Origin: Affinundibacterium macrobrachii
Lineage (GTDB): Bacteria > Pseudomonadota > Gammaproteobacteria > Burkholderiales > Burkholderiaceae_D
Assembly: GCF_014652415.1 (NCBI RefSeq)
Contig: NZ_BMYT01000002.1
Span: 682,001 to 746,000 of the forward strand
Direction of reading: 5' to 3'
Length of the DNA: 64,000 bases
Both the position numbers and the translations under genes were made by a program. Positions within the stretch are counted from its first letter, which is position 1; each line of letters opens with the position of its first letter. Shown here in pieces: positions 17,565 through 29,032 of this stretch. The notes under the pieces were generated by a model. It saw nothing but the letters and a program-made list of their open reading frames with translations. It was not told where the DNA came from and did no database searches.

Positions 17565-20500
17565 ATGGCAAAAGCGCTCCTTTCTCATCTGCGATTTAAG
17601 ATATTGATGCTCACTTTGGTCGCGGTGTTTGGCGTATTAGACCTGTGGGCGAGTAGCTACTGGCAGCGTAGTGCTGGCCCTAAAATTGCGGCTGAGTTGG
17701 GCGCGACTTTCGGTGCACCTGATCGTTACTATCGACTGCCCATTGAGCAGTTAAAACCAGAATCACCCTTGCTGCAAGCGGGCGCGAGAGTCGGTGACCA
17801 TGTGGTGTTTGATCGGATCGGTGATGAGTCACGTTTATTGGCGATGGAAGATCGTATCGGCTTGCGCTGGTACCCAGCTAATCGAACGTCGGCTCAACCG
17901 CAGTCGGCTCACCAAGGTGCAGAAGTTAGTCAGCCTGTTAGTCAACATTTGATACTGCAACCAATCCCCAAAAATTTGCGGCATGCCGAGATTTGGTTGG
18001 CGATTACCTTAACGCAATTTGCAACGACCTTCATCGCCTTATTTATTATCAGCATGTTGGTCTTGCGCCATGCGAATAGTATGCCCATGCGCGTATTGGC
18101 GATTGCGATGTTGGCGATTATTCCCGATACCTTTATTCCGTATTTACCCAGCGGTGACTTACAGGATTTTCTGACTTTATATGTTTTCCCGATTGAGCTT
18201 TTTGTCGGTTACGTTTTCTTCACTTATTTCTGTCTTGTCTTTCCGGAGAGCAGACCACATTGGCGTTTAGCTTCAGTGCGACTCTTGTTCTACGTGTATG
18301 CGCTGTGCTTTGCTAGCTACACCTTCTGCTACATCTTCTTGAAGTTAGGCATCTTGCCTTGGGAATTGCGCGAGTGGTTAAACATGCGTTTGTGGCGTCG
18401 TGCTTTGGCGATTACCTCGGTGATTTTCTCTCTGGGTGCATTGCTGATATCGTGGCGAGCGAGTAGCGGCATCACGCGGCAACGTTTGGCATGGATAGGT
18501 TTTTGCATGGGAAATATTTATGCGATCTATATGTTCCATAATTTATTTCGAATCGTCGACGAAGAACTCGCGCTTGCATATGTCGAGTCATTTAACTCTT
18601 CAATTATTTTTCTTGCTTATGGTGGCTTGGGTTACGCCTTATTAAAGAATCGCTTGTTTGATTTTAGCTTTGCATTAAATCGCTTTAGTGTGTATGCCTT
18701 GGTCGTTCTTGGCTTGCTTGCTTGTTTTGCTTTGATGCAGTTATTGATTGCGCCTTACTTCGCGCTAAGCACGCGTTGGACCACGTTATTATTTGATGCG
18801 GTTTGCGGTTCTATTTTGTTAGCACTTTATAAGCCATGGTTAGAATTTTCTGAGCAATTGGTACGAACTTGGCTTTATCCAAGATGGCGGGCGCAGCAAG
18901 AAGCTTTGCAAATTGCAGTAGCCAATGCCAAAGATATTAAAGGACAAGCGCAATTAGTTGAGCACTATCTGAATGCATTTAGCGCCTATACCAATGGTGC
19001 TCGTAGTGCGATCTACACTTATCACGAAGGTTTTTGTCGCAAAATCGCGGGTGATTTTGATCTTGCTCCCGATAAGGTGTACGCCTTGGGTGGCGACTTG
19101 GCGCGCATCTTACGTTCGAGAATGCCGCAGTCGATTGCCAGTGTGGCGGGTGAGAATGCCTTGTTGGTGCCGTTCACGCATCGCGGCAACCTGACTGGCA
19201 TGTTATTGCTCGGTAGTAAACCAGATTTCAATCAGTATCGCCCCGATGAAGTGCGCACCATTGTCCAAACTGCAGAACTGCTCGATCAGGATTTGCAGGC
19301 AGAAGCACAACGATCGCATCAGCAAATGTTAGCGGAAAAAATCGCGGCTGAATTGCATGCACGCGAAGTTGCGGAGTTAGCAAATCAAGCGAAGAGTTCT
19401 TTCTTAGCAAATATGAGTCATGAGATTCGCACACCGATGAATGCAATTATCGGCTTGGCGTATTTATCCTTGCGTACCGAGTTAAGTACTAAGCAACGCG
19501 ACTATCTCAATAAAATTCATGATGCGGGAAATGCTCTGCTAGGAATCATCAATAGTATTTTAGATTTCTCAAAAATTGAGGCAGGGAAAATGGATGTTGA
19601 TTTCAGCCCGTTTTCTTTGGATGAGGTCGTCAAACATGTGAGTACCGTGACGGCACAAAAAGCACATGAAAAAGGTCTGTTACTCAAATTTGAACTGGCT
19701 GATGCGCTTCCTCGATTTTTGGTTGGCGATGCTTTGCGTTTAGGTCAAGTGTTAGTGAACTTGGTCAATAATGCGATTAAGTTCACCGAGCGTGGCGAAG
19801 TGAGTTTGCGTATTACTGCGTCGACTAGTGAGCACGCGATGTCGGGTCATCATGTGATGCTGGATTTTGCTGTTAAGGATAGCGGCATCGGTATGACCGA
19901 AGAACAAGTAGGGCGATTGTTCTCCGCTTTTTCACAAGCAGATAGTTCTACCAGTCGTAAATTTGGTGGTACGGGTCTGGGTCTGTCGATCTCGCATCAG
20001 TTGGTTACTTTGCTAGGTGGGCAAATTCAGGTGCAAAGTGAGTTTGGTGTTGGCTCTTGTTTTGAATTTAGTTTGCCGTTTGAATTGAGTCATTCAAACA
20101 ATGTGGTTTCGAACAGTGGTGCTGGTTCGCAGATTCAACATCGCTACGCTGATGCCTTAGTCTTGTTAGTGGAAGATAATGAAATCAATCAGCAAATTGC
20201 TGTTGAACTGCTAGAAACGGTAGGGATTAAAGTAGAAGTGGCATCCAGCGGTCATGAAGCGCTAGCGCGGCTAGAACAAGTTGGTCCCAATTATTACGAT
20301 TTAATTCTGATGGATTTGGAAATGCCAGGAATGGATGGGCATCAAGCGACTCAGCATATTCGTAGTCAGCAGCAATTCTATCCATCTCCAATTATTGCAA
20401 TGACCGCGCATGCGATGGCAGATGTACGGCAACGTTGCTTGGATGAAGGCATGCAAGATTTTCTCGCGAAACCTGTGCAACCAGATGCTTTATTTTCGAG

Positions 20501-21260
20501 CTTGGCACGCTGGCTTGCGCATAAAATTTGTCCAACGCCGACTGAGGTTCTACCTAATCAGACTGCATCAGCAGCACTCGCTATCCAAGAAGAGCGTGAG
20601 GCATATATCCCGCAGACAAACAACCTTGATCAAATTAATTTCAGCCATTTGACTCAGATTGATAGTGCATTAGGCTTGAGTTTGATGATGGGTAAGCGCG
20701 ATCTTTATTTGAAAGTATTGCGTCGCTTTTTAGACGGCCAAGCCGAAACCACAGAGCAATTGCAACATGCCTTACAAGCGAATAACGACGAACAGGCTTT
20801 GTTGTTGGTACATACGCTCAAAGGACTCGCCGGCAGTATTGGGGCGAAGCAAGTGCAAGCAGATTCGCTACAGTTGGAAATCGCGCTACAGTTAGCACAG
20901 CAAGATCCGACTGCAAGAACACGTTGTCAGAATTTGTGCGAGCAACTAGTGACTTCTCTTCAACTCTTGCTTACAGAGTTAAGACAACAGCTTCCTTCTG
21001 ATTTACCTAGTTCGACGAATGTCTGTCTCGATCCCGTGACCACGGACGTGGATGATAAACAAGTTCGTCAGCGACTAGCGCATTTAGCACAGTTGTTGAG
21101 TGAATTTAGTGGCGATTGCCCACAATATTTTGAAGAAAATCGTGCTTACTTCTGTCAGATTTTAGACCCCAACATGGTCGCGCGAATTGAACAGCATATT
21201 GCGCAATATGCTTATGATGATGCGTTGACGGTGTTAAGGACGCTGCAAATCGCTCCTTAA
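17565..21260 (+). CDS. Hybrid histidine kinase with membrane sensor, receiver and HPt domains
   Basis: About 1231 residues. After a first membrane span there is a short PDZ-like segment ([17 protein letters not shown]), then about seven further spans (residues about 140-420), a GAF-like region, the phospho-acceptor [18 protein letters not shown] (His near 618), an ATPase domain with [11 protein letters not shown] and [12 protein letters not shown], a receiver with [11 protein letters not shown] and [13 protein letters not shown] (Asp near 916), and an HPt domain with [13 protein letters not shown] (near 1085). This is a BarA/EvgS-like phosphorelay arrangement without a cognate output regulator beside it. 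The start is uncertain: TTG at 17541 or ATG at 17565, neither with a clear ribosome site. Confidence 0.9.
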   Translation: MAKALLSHLRFKILMLTLVAVFGVLDLWASSYWQRSAGPKIAAELGATFGAPDRYYRLPIEQLKPESPLLQAGARVGDHVVFDRIGDESRLLAMEDRIGLRWYPANRTSAQPQSAHQGAEVSQPVSQHLILQPIPKNLRHAEIWLAITLTQFATTFIALFIISMLVLRHANSMPMRVLAIAMLAIIPDTFIPYLPSGDLQDFLTLYVFPIELFVGYVFFTYFCLVFPESRPHWRLASVRLLFYVYALCFASYTFCYIFLKLGILPWELREWLNMRLWRRALAITSVIFSLGALLISWRASSGITRQRLAWIGFCMGNIYAIYMFHNLFRIVDEELALAYVESFNSSIIFLAYGGLGYALLKNRLFDFSFALNRFSVYALVVLGLLACFALMQLLIAPYFALSTRWTTLLFDAVCGSILLALYKPWLEFSEQLVRTWLYPRWRAQQEALQIAVANAKDIKGQAQLVEHYLNAFSAYTNGARSAIYTYHEGFCRKIAGDFDLAPDKVYALGGDLARILRSRMPQSIASVAGENALLVPFTHRGNLTGMLLLGSKPDFNQYRPDEVRTIVQTAELLDQDLQAEAQRSHQQMLAEKIAAELHAREVAELANQAKSSFLANMSHEIRTPMNAIIGLAYLSLRTELSTKQRDYLNKIHDAGNALLGIINSILDFSKIEAGKMDVDFSPFSLDEVVKHVSTVTAQKAHEKGLLLKFELADALPRFLVGDALRLGQVLVNLVNNAIKFTERGEVSLRITASTSEHAMSGHHVMLDFAVKDSGIGMTEEQVGRLFSAFSQADSSTSRKFGGTGLGLSISHQLVTLLGGQIQVQSEFGVGSCFEFSLPFELSHSNNVVSNSGAGSQIQHRYADALVLLVEDNEINQQIAVELLETVGIKVEVASSGHEALARLEQVGPNYYDLILMDLEMPGMDGHQATQHIRSQQQFYPSPIIAMTAHAMADVRQRCLDEGMQDFLAKPVQPDALFSSLARWLAHKICPTPTEVLPNQTASAALAIQEEREAYIPQTNNLDQINFSHLTQIDSALGLSLMMGKRDLYLKVLRRFLDGQAETTEQLQHALQANNDEQALLLVHTLKGLAGSIGAKQVQADSLQLEIALQLAQQDPTARTRCQNLCEQLVTSLQLLLTELRQQLPSDLPSSTNVCLDPVTTDVDDKQVRQRLAHLAQLLSEFSGDCPQYFEENRAYFCQILDPNMVARIEQHIAQYAYDDALTVLRTLQIAP

Positions 21261-21377
21261 TTCGCTCCTTGGCATTTCGGCTATCACTTGATTTGATAGT
21301 GACATTGCTGGTTAGTATTTCCCAACTTGCGCTAAGCTGATTACACTAGCACTTCTTACCAATTAGTTTCACATCGA

Positions 21378-22568
21378 ATGACAAATAACAAAAATGCTTA
21401 CAGCGCTCGTAGTCGGGCCATAGAACCATTTCATGTGATGGCATTGTTGGCGCGTGCCAATGAATTACAAGCTAGCGGACATGATGTCATTCATCTTGAA
21501 ATTGGCGAGCCTGATTTTACGACTGCCGCGCCGATTATTCAGGCAGGGCAAGCCGCGTTGGCAGCAGGTCACACGAAATACACAGCCGCACGTGGATTAC
21601 CGCAACTGCGCGAAGCAATTAGCGGTTTTTACCAACAGCGTTATGGATTACAGATCGACCCGCGTCGCATCTTGATTACGCCGGGTGGTTCGGGGGCTTT
21701 GTTATTGACCACGAGTTTATTGGTCGATCCGGGCAAACATTGGTTGATGGCAGATCCTGGTTATCCTTGTAATCGCCACTTCTTGCGTTTGATTGAAGCC
21801 TCTGCCGCCTTGGTTCCAGTCGGGCCCGAAATGCGTTATCAACTGACGCCCGAGTTAATTCAAGCACACTGGCAAGAGCAGACGGTGGGCGCACTATTGG
21901 CGTCACCTGCCAACCCAACTGGGACATTGCTGAGCAAGCAGGAGTTGCTTGCCTTATCGCAAGCGATACATGCCCGTGCAGGGCATATGGTTGTGGATGA
22001 GATTTATCATGGTTTGACCTACGGCGTTGAGGCAAGTAGCGTTTTGGAAGTGAATGATGATGCCTTTGTACTCAATAGTTTCTCTAAGTATTTTGGCATG
22101 ACAGGTTGGCGACTAGGCTGGCTGATTGCGCCGGATGCTGCGGTATCTGAATTAGAAAAATTGGCGCAAAATTTATACATCAGTGCTTCAAGCATTGCAC
22201 AATATGCAGCGCTTGCTTGCTTTGAGCCTGCAAGTATCGATATCTTTGAAGAACGTCGGCGTGCATTTGCAAGTCGGCGAGATTTTCTATTGCCAGCGCT
22301 ACGCCAATTAGGATTTAAGATCGCTGTGGAGCCTGCAGGCGCATTTTATTTATATGCGGACATCAGTGCATTTGGTGGCGATGCTTACGCGTTTTGTCAG
22401 CATTTTTTAGAGACCGAGTATCTTGCTTTTACGCCAGGACTTGATTTTGGATATCACCAAGCGCAGCAACATGTACGCTTTGCTTATACCCAAGACCTTT
22501 CACGTTTGCAGCAAGCGGTAGAGCGAATTGCGCGCGGCTTAGCAACTTGGAAAAGCATCGCAGCATAA
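21378..22568 (+). CDS. PLP-dependent aminotransferase (class I/II, fold type I)
   Basis: A 396-residue aspartate-aminotransferase-superfamily enzyme. Visible are the N-terminal IEIGEPDF-like motif (HLEIGEPDFTT), KYTAARGLPQLREAI, the substrate-side ASPANPTG, DEIYHGL, and the PLP lysine in NSFSKYFGMTGWRLGW (about residue 236). It belongs to the generic MalY/AspC-like group annotated only as aminotransferase; the amino donor is not deducible. It is a stand-alone cytoplasmic enzyme with no operon partner. It starts 117 bases after the hybrid kinase. Confidence 0.9.
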   Translation: MTNNKNAYSARSRAIEPFHVMALLARANELQASGHDVIHLEIGEPDFTTAAPIIQAGQAALAAGHTKYTAARGLPQLREAISGFYQQRYGLQIDPRRILITPGGSGALLLTTSLLVDPGKHWLMADPGYPCNRHFLRLIEASAALVPVGPEMRYQLTPELIQAHWQEQTVGALLASPANPTGTLLSKQELLALSQAIHARAGHMVVDEIYHGLTYGVEASSVLEVNDDAFVLNSFSKYFGMTGWRLGWLIAPDAAVSELEKLAQNLYISASSIAQYAALACFEPASIDIFEERRRAFASRRDFLLPALRQLGFKIAVEPAGAFYLYADISAFGGDAYAFCQHFLETEYLAFTPGLDFGYHQAQQHVRFAYTQDLSRLQQAVERIARGLATWKSIAA

Positions 22569-22896
22569 ATTCGTTGTAGGAAATTCTGTGTTTGTGACGA
22601 TGCCTTATCTCACCGTTTTTGATTGATGCTTGTTTTCGTCGACGCCAATTGTTGCTCGATAATGACATTGCAAACACTGCTGATGCTTCGCTAGCATTAA
22701 ATCACTTCACGCGTCAGCAATTGCGATTCTTTTTCCATTAAAATTAGCGCGATGCTAAATCTGATGCGACTGTATCTCCTCAGTTTGATGCGTCGCATAA
22801 ATTAATTTGAATGCTTGTAGATCATTAAACTGATCAACCATAAATCTTCTGGTGCTGCCTTGTCTGTGCAGTACCTCATTAAATGTGGAGTCGTGT
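22569..22896. other. Gene-free spacer
   Basis: No gene, RNA or convincing hairpin is seen in these 328 bases. They should hold the promoter of the hydrolase at 22897. The frames here are short and lack ribosome sites. Confidence 0.5.
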
Positions 22897-23871
22897 ATGC
22901 AGTTATTCACCATTGCAAGACAGATTGTGTTCGGTACTTTGTTGCTGCTCTTGATTCCAGCGCGAGCAGAATTTGTGCAAACAACGATAACGGTGGGCGA
23001 GGGCGTCAACACACTGTATGGTAGCTTATTGGTTCCGGGACATAAGACTAAGCCGCCAGTGGTGTTAATTATCGCTGGCTCTGGACCAACTGATCGTGAT
23101 GGGAATAGTCCGGCTTTACCAGGAAAAAACAATAATTTAAAAATGCTTGCGGAGGAATTAGCAATCGCTGGTTTTGCCTCAGTTCGTTTTGATAAACGCG
23201 GCATAGGCGAAAGTTTTGCTGCGGGCAAAGCCGAAGAAGATTTACGCTTTCAAACTTATGTCACGGATGTGCAAAGTTGGATTCAGCTACTGAATAAAGA
23301 CCCGCGTTTTAGCGGTGTGGCGGTAATAGGCCATAGTGAAGGATCGACTTTAGGCATCATGGCCTTGCAAAATGAATCGGTGCAAGCCTATGTATCAGTT
23401 GCAGGGCCAGCACAATCCGCATCAAAAATATTGCGCGCACAATTGGCAAATAAATTGCCCCCCGATTTGGCAAAGCTCAATGAGTCTATTCTCACCAGTA
23501 TGGAGAAATCTGAATTCGTGAAAGATGTTCCTGCTCCATTGTTGGCATTGTATCGCCCTAGCGTACAAGGCTATTTGATGTCGTGGTTTCCTATCGTGCC
23601 AGCTGATGCGATAAAAAAATTAGCGATGCCTATCGCGATTTTTCAAGGTGATACAGATATTCAAGTGGGCGTGAGTCAAGCCGTACAATTAGCGCAGGCA
23701 CAGCCCAAAGCGGAGTTACATGTGATCAAAGGAATGAATCATATTATGAAAACCGTACCTGCTGATAACGCCCAACAAATCGCTTCTTATAGTGATCCAA
23801 ACTTGGTACTTGATGCCGATTTCATTAAAAAGTTGACGAGTTTTTTGAAGAGAAATTTAGTTGCGAAGTAG
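22897..23871 (+). CDS. Exported alpha/beta hydrolase (S9/S33-like)
   Basis: A 324-residue protein with a signal peptide (residues 1-23, ending ARAEF) and an alpha/beta-hydrolase fold: an oxyanion region with IIAGSGPTDRDGN, DKRGIGES, the nucleophile elbow GHSEGS (Ser near residue 147), the acid in FQGDTDIQV and the base in KGMNHIMK. The start at 22897 has GGAG nine bases upstream; the open frame continues 15 codons further up without a proper start. DRDGN-type oxyanion regions are common in secreted peptidase/esterase-like members. The substrate is unknown. A strong terminator follows. Confidence 0.88.
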   Translation: MQLFTIARQIVFGTLLLLLIPARAEFVQTTITVGEGVNTLYGSLLVPGHKTKPPVVLIIAGSGPTDRDGNSPALPGKNNNLKMLAEELAIAGFASVRFDKRGIGESFAAGKAEEDLRFQTYVTDVQSWIQLLNKDPRFSGVAVIGHSEGSTLGIMALQNESVQAYVSVAGPAQSASKILRAQLANKLPPDLAKLNESILTSMEKSEFVKDVPAPLLALYRPSVQGYLMSWFPIVPADAIKKLAMPIAIFQGDTDIQVGVSQAVQLAQAQPKAELHVIKGMNHIMKTVPADNAQQIASYSDPNLVLDADFIKKLTSFLKRNLVAK

Positions 23872-23976
23872 TGACGTAGAGGATGCTCGATATTTATATG
23901 CCGCTTAGTACTAGGTATTTTAGTAGGTGCTTAAGTCGGTGCTTTAGTAAACACACCAAAGCAAGGTAATAAAAAG

Positions 23977-24010
23977 AAACAGCGCCGTTTTGATGCGGCG
24001 CTGTTTTTTT
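23977..24010. terminator. Strong bidirectional Rho-independent terminator
   Basis: AAACAGCGCCG and CGGCGCTGTTT form an 11-base perfect stem with an 8-base loop. An eight-T run follows on the + strand and an A run precedes it, so it can serve both convergent genes. Confidence 0.9.
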
Positions 24011-24084
24011 TAAGGTCTTTTTTGCGGATGCTGTTTTAGGATCATTTTTCAGAGTTCATGAACAGTAAGCACCCTGATCAGGCG

Positions 24085-24639
24085 TTAAGGCAACATCCGT
24101 TTTAAAGTATTGTCCTTCACCATATAGTGATGATACAGACCCGCTAAGGCGTGCAAGCCAATCAGGTAGTAGCCAACTAAGCCGACGGTTTCATGTACTT
24201 CTTCGATACTTTTTGCGAGTGCCTTATCGGGACCGATTAAGGCTGGAAGTTCGAGGCCAAAGAATGGAATTGGCTGTGCTTCCGCGCTTAAGATTAACCA
24301 ACCAGCAAGCGGCATGCCAAGCATTAGTGCATACAAGGCGATGTGCATGACTTTCGCTAGTATTTCTTGCCAAGCTGGTGGCGCAGGAATGATCGCTGGA
24401 GTCGGATTACGTAAACGAATTAGCACACGCAATACGGCAAAAGCGAGTACCGATAAGCCCAACATAAAGTGCCACATTTTCATCGCTTTGCGCGCATCTG
24501 TTCCTTTGGGAAAGAGTTCTCTTAATTCGATGCTGGCGTACACCGCAATTAATAAAAATAGCATCAGCCAATGCAAGCCTATGCTAAGCGCGTGATAGCG
24601 CTGCGTGCTAACGGTAGAGACAGGTTTTGGGATAGCCAT
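24085..24639 (-). CDS. Cytochrome b561-family di-heme membrane protein
   Basis: A 184-residue, four-span inner-membrane protein. Haem-ligand histidines are in the usual places: YHALSIGLHWLML (first span), MWHFMLGL, KVMHIALYALMLGMPLAGW, and LHALAGLYHHYM (last span). The bacterial YodB/CybB type is thought to pass electrons from quinol, sometimes to superoxide or periplasmic acceptors. AAAGGA precedes the ATG. It stands alone, divergent from the histidine kinase at 24881. Confidence 0.9.
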   Translation of the reverse strand: MAIPKPVSTVSTQRYHALSIGLHWLMLFLLIAVYASIELRELFPKGTDARKAMKMWHFMLGLSVLAFAVLRVLIRLRNPTPAIIPAPPAWQEILAKVMHIALYALMLGMPLAGWLILSAEAQPIPFFGLELPALIGPDKALAKSIEEVHETVGLVGYYLIGLHALAGLYHHYMVKDNTLKRMLP

Positions 24640-24880
24640 ATAGTTTCCTTTGATGATGCCAAGTATTTATATGATAGGCGAAGTCCAGAGTCGATTGACA
24701 TCGTTTAATGAAAAGTGTCGTTTTATTTGTAAAAGCGCAAGCAGTTTGTCGATGCCATAAATCGAATGCGAAAAAAATCGTATTTGATCCGCGGAAAATC
24801 GTAATTGATCTCAATTTGCTCGTGTTACACGAGCAGTCGATCTACAGTAAGCTATCACTGATGTTGAATGAGGAAAAACT

Positions 24881-26086
24881 ATGTGGCAGAGCGTAATTAA
24901 TTGGTATAAAAATTGGAATGACGAGTTACTGAATGTCTTGCGTGATCCACAGTTGGTAGAAACTGTGACGATTCCATGGCGCAAAAAAATTGCGAAGCAA
25001 GCTGCAAATTTATCAGCAATTGAGCGCGATCAGTTGTACCAGTTTTGTCTTGAATACCAAGGCGCAAAGCTGTGGTGGGCGGTGACCAAGTTAACGATTT
25101 TGTTCTCTGCTCTAGGCTTAGTGCTGTACTCGTTTAAACAAAAGGTGCACTGGTTGCCTGCTGTATTGGTGATGAATTTATTAGGATGGATGTTAGTGTT
25201 TGCCTTGGTCGGTATTTGGTTTAATTATCGTCAAATTTCGCGACGGCATTTTCATTTTTCTGCGAGTGCATTTCTTGGCGTGCTGTTTGGTTTTTTTGGT
25301 TTTACTTCATTAAGTGCGGTGATTCGAGGAAAAGATATTTGGGCGACAATTTGGAAGGACGGTCCGATTGTATTGGTAGTCGCTGGCATTGCTGGCGCAC
25401 TGTATGTGCTGATGATTGGTATCGTCGCAGGTTGGCGTAATCAAGGCTACGAGACCAAAGCCGCGCAATTGGCGCTCGATGCAGAACGCGAAAAGAGCGC
25501 ACGACAAGAAAGTGAGTCACAGTTGCGCTTGCTAAGGGCGCAAATCGAGCCACATTTTTTATTTAATACACTAGGGGCCGTGCAACAACTCGCTGAACAA
25601 GGCGCACCAAAGGCGGCGGAGCTGACTGCGAATTTGATTGTCTTTTTGCGAGCCAGTATGAGTGAAATGCGCGCCGAGCAAATTAGCCTGGCAGAAGAGT
25701 TTCGCTTAATCCAAGCCTATCTCGAAGTGATGAAAGCGAGAATGGGGTCACGGTTGAATTTCGAATTACAATTGCCGCCCGAGTTGGCATCGATTCCTGT
25801 ACCAAGTATGTTATTGCTGACCTTAGCTGAAAACGCCATTAAACACGGTATCGAGCCATCTTTACGTGGCGGCGACATCCAAATCGTTGCGGAAAAATTA
25901 GGCACGGATTTGCTGATCACAGTGCAAGATAGCGGAGTTGGATTGAGTGATAAGCCGAACCCAGGAATAGGATTGCGAAATGTACGTGATCGTCTACGTT
26001 TGCAATACGGCACACACGCGACACTGTCGATTGCAGAAGCGGAACAAGGTGGGGTGATTGCCGAAGTGACGATACCCTTGGCTTGA
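24881..26086 (+). CDS. LytS/YehU-type sensor histidine kinase
   Basis: A 401-residue kinase with a cytoplasmic N-terminal stretch, four membrane spans at about residues 66-185, a short coiled linker (AERE..ARQESESQLRLLRAQIEPH) and the His_kinase (PF06580) phospho-acceptor EPHFLFNTLGAVQQL, His near residue 224. A C-terminal ATPase domain follows (ENAIKHGIEPS, DSGVGLSD, GIGLRNVRDRL). Members work with LytTR-type regulators, and the gene at 26216 is one. GAGGAAAA precedes the ATG. The 129-base gap to the regulator gene is unusually long for such a pair. Confidence 0.93.
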   Translation: MWQSVINWYKNWNDELLNVLRDPQLVETVTIPWRKKIAKQAANLSAIERDQLYQFCLEYQGAKLWWAVTKLTILFSALGLVLYSFKQKVHWLPAVLVMNLLGWMLVFALVGIWFNYRQISRRHFHFSASAFLGVLFGFFGFTSLSAVIRGKDIWATIWKDGPIVLVVAGIAGALYVLMIGIVAGWRNQGYETKAAQLALDAEREKSARQESESQLRLLRAQIEPHFLFNTLGAVQQLAEQGAPKAAELTANLIVFLRASMSEMRAEQISLAEEFRLIQAYLEVMKARMGSRLNFELQLPPELASIPVPSMLLLTLAENAIKHGIEPSLRGGDIQIVAEKLGTDLLITVQDSGVGLSDKPNPGIGLRNVRDRLRLQYGTHATLSIAEAEQGGVIAEVTIPLA

Positions 26087-26176
26087 TCTGTTTTGCTGGT
26101 CGTGGAGGCCAGCACATCACGGTTTGATAACACTAAGCACATTAATCGATTCGTCAGCGGATTCGTCAATCAAGTC

Positions 26177-26208
26177 ATCAATAAAGAATTTATACCAATC
26201 AATAAAGA
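26177..26208 (+). promoter_or_regulatory. Two 11-base direct repeats, 21-base period, before the LytTR gene
   Basis: ATCAATAAAGA occurs at 26177-26187 and again at 26198-26208, so the starts are exactly 21 bases apart. GATTCGTCA is also repeated just upstream (26148 and 26160). LytTR regulators bind pairs of direct repeats with about this period, which makes this an autoregulation candidate; the second copy overlaps the ribosome-binding region. Confidence 0.45.
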
Positions 26209-26215
26209 GTGATCA

Positions 26216-26965
26216 ATGAAAACAAAAGTCTTAATCGCCGAAGATGAACCTCTAATGCGTGAACGCTTATTAAGCCAATTGGACAGATTGTGGCCGCAGG
26301 CGGAGATTGTCATGGTGGCAGAAAATGGCAATGATGCTTGGGATGGTTTTCTTGAGCATGAGCCGAATTTGGTACTGCTCGATATTCGTATGCCCGGCTT
26401 GTCTGGGATTGAGGTTGCGCGTCGAATTGGCAAGGCTGCGCATATCATCTTTATCACCGCGTATGATCAATATGCGATCGAAGCTTTTGATGCTGGCGCG
26501 ATTGATTATGTACTGAAACCTGTACAAGAAGATCGTTTGCGAAAAGCACTCGACAGAGTACAAGAGAAATTGCAAGCGACACCTACTGATTTGCAGGCAA
26601 TCTTGAAGAGTCTACAAGCAGCTACTGCTTCCGTTAAGCCTGAGAAAATGAAGTGGATTAAAGCAAGTGTTGGAAAACAAATTAAGTTAATCGATGTCGA
26701 TGATGTGTTGTTCTTTCAATCTGATACCAAATACACCCGCGTTGTATTGGCCGAATATGAAGCCTTGCTGCGGACACCATTGAAGGACTTGCTCGATGGG
26801 CTCGATAGCGACAAGTTTTGGCAAGTGCATCGATCTACCGTGGTCAATGCCAAAGCGATTGCAGCAGCAGAAAGAGTGGATGCTGAACGTATGCAGTTGC
26901 TAATAAAAGGACACAATGAAAAGCTGTTAGTGAGCCGAAATTTCACTTATTTATTTCGCGAGTAA
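26216..26965 (+). CDS. LytTR-family response regulator
   Basis: A 249-residue regulator: a receiver with IAEDEPLMRERLL, phospho-acceptor Asp in LVLLDIRMPGLSG (near residue 55) and VLKPVQEDRL. From about residue 145 a LytTR DNA-binding domain follows, with IKLIDVDDVLFFQSDTKYT, LRTPLKDLLDGLD and FWQVHRSTVVNAKAI. It pairs with the kinase encoded upstream. LytTR regulators often control secreted or surface functions; the next gene, an exported metalloprotease with its own leader, is a possible target (inference). Confidence 0.93.
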   Translation: MKTKVLIAEDEPLMRERLLSQLDRLWPQAEIVMVAENGNDAWDGFLEHEPNLVLLDIRMPGLSGIEVARRIGKAAHIIFITAYDQYAIEAFDAGAIDYVLKPVQEDRLRKALDRVQEKLQATPTDLQAILKSLQAATASVKPEKMKWIKASVGKQIKLIDVDDVLFFQSDTKYTRVVLAEYEALLRTPLKDLLDGLDSDKFWQVHRSTVVNAKAIAAAERVDAERMQLLIKGHNEKLLVSRNFTYLFRE

Positions 26966-27227
26966 TGAAAAAAAATGCCGAAGTGGTCTGCAACCAAGGT
27001 AATTACGGCAACAAAAAGCTGTCACTAATGGCATCATTTTTGAGTAGAAGTGTAAAATTTTTTTGTTTTATTAACTATTGTTGTTTTTATCTTCGTTTGT
27101 TTTATACAACTACACACAAAAAAATCGCATCGGTTTTTTTCTATATAAAATTCAGAATTTACCTATGTCTGCGGCTGAAATGTGAGTGAATTTGACGGTT
27201 TCTTCCCTAAAGTTTGGACTCGTACAG

Positions 27228-28897
<1,670 letters not shown>

Positions 28898-28944
28898 GTT
28901 CGATGTGTGATTGACGGTTAAATTTTAGTCTGTGGGACTTTTAG

Positions 28945-28976
28945 ACGCCTGACAGAAATGTCAGGCGTTTTTTTTA
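28945..28976 (+). terminator. Strong Rho-independent terminator of the M4 protease gene
   Basis: ACGCCTGACA and TGTCAGGCGT make a perfect 10-base stem with a GAAA tetraloop, followed by a run of eight T. Confidence 0.93.
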
Positions 28977-29032
28977 CGCATTTCAATCGAAAGATAACTT
29001 TGCGTGATCTTAGTGTGATTTTGGTATGTGGA

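Noticed and set aside
26965-27189. 74-codon frame directly after the LytTR regulator
   Set aside because: Overlaps the regulator stop, A+T-driven aromatic-rich product, no ribosome site.
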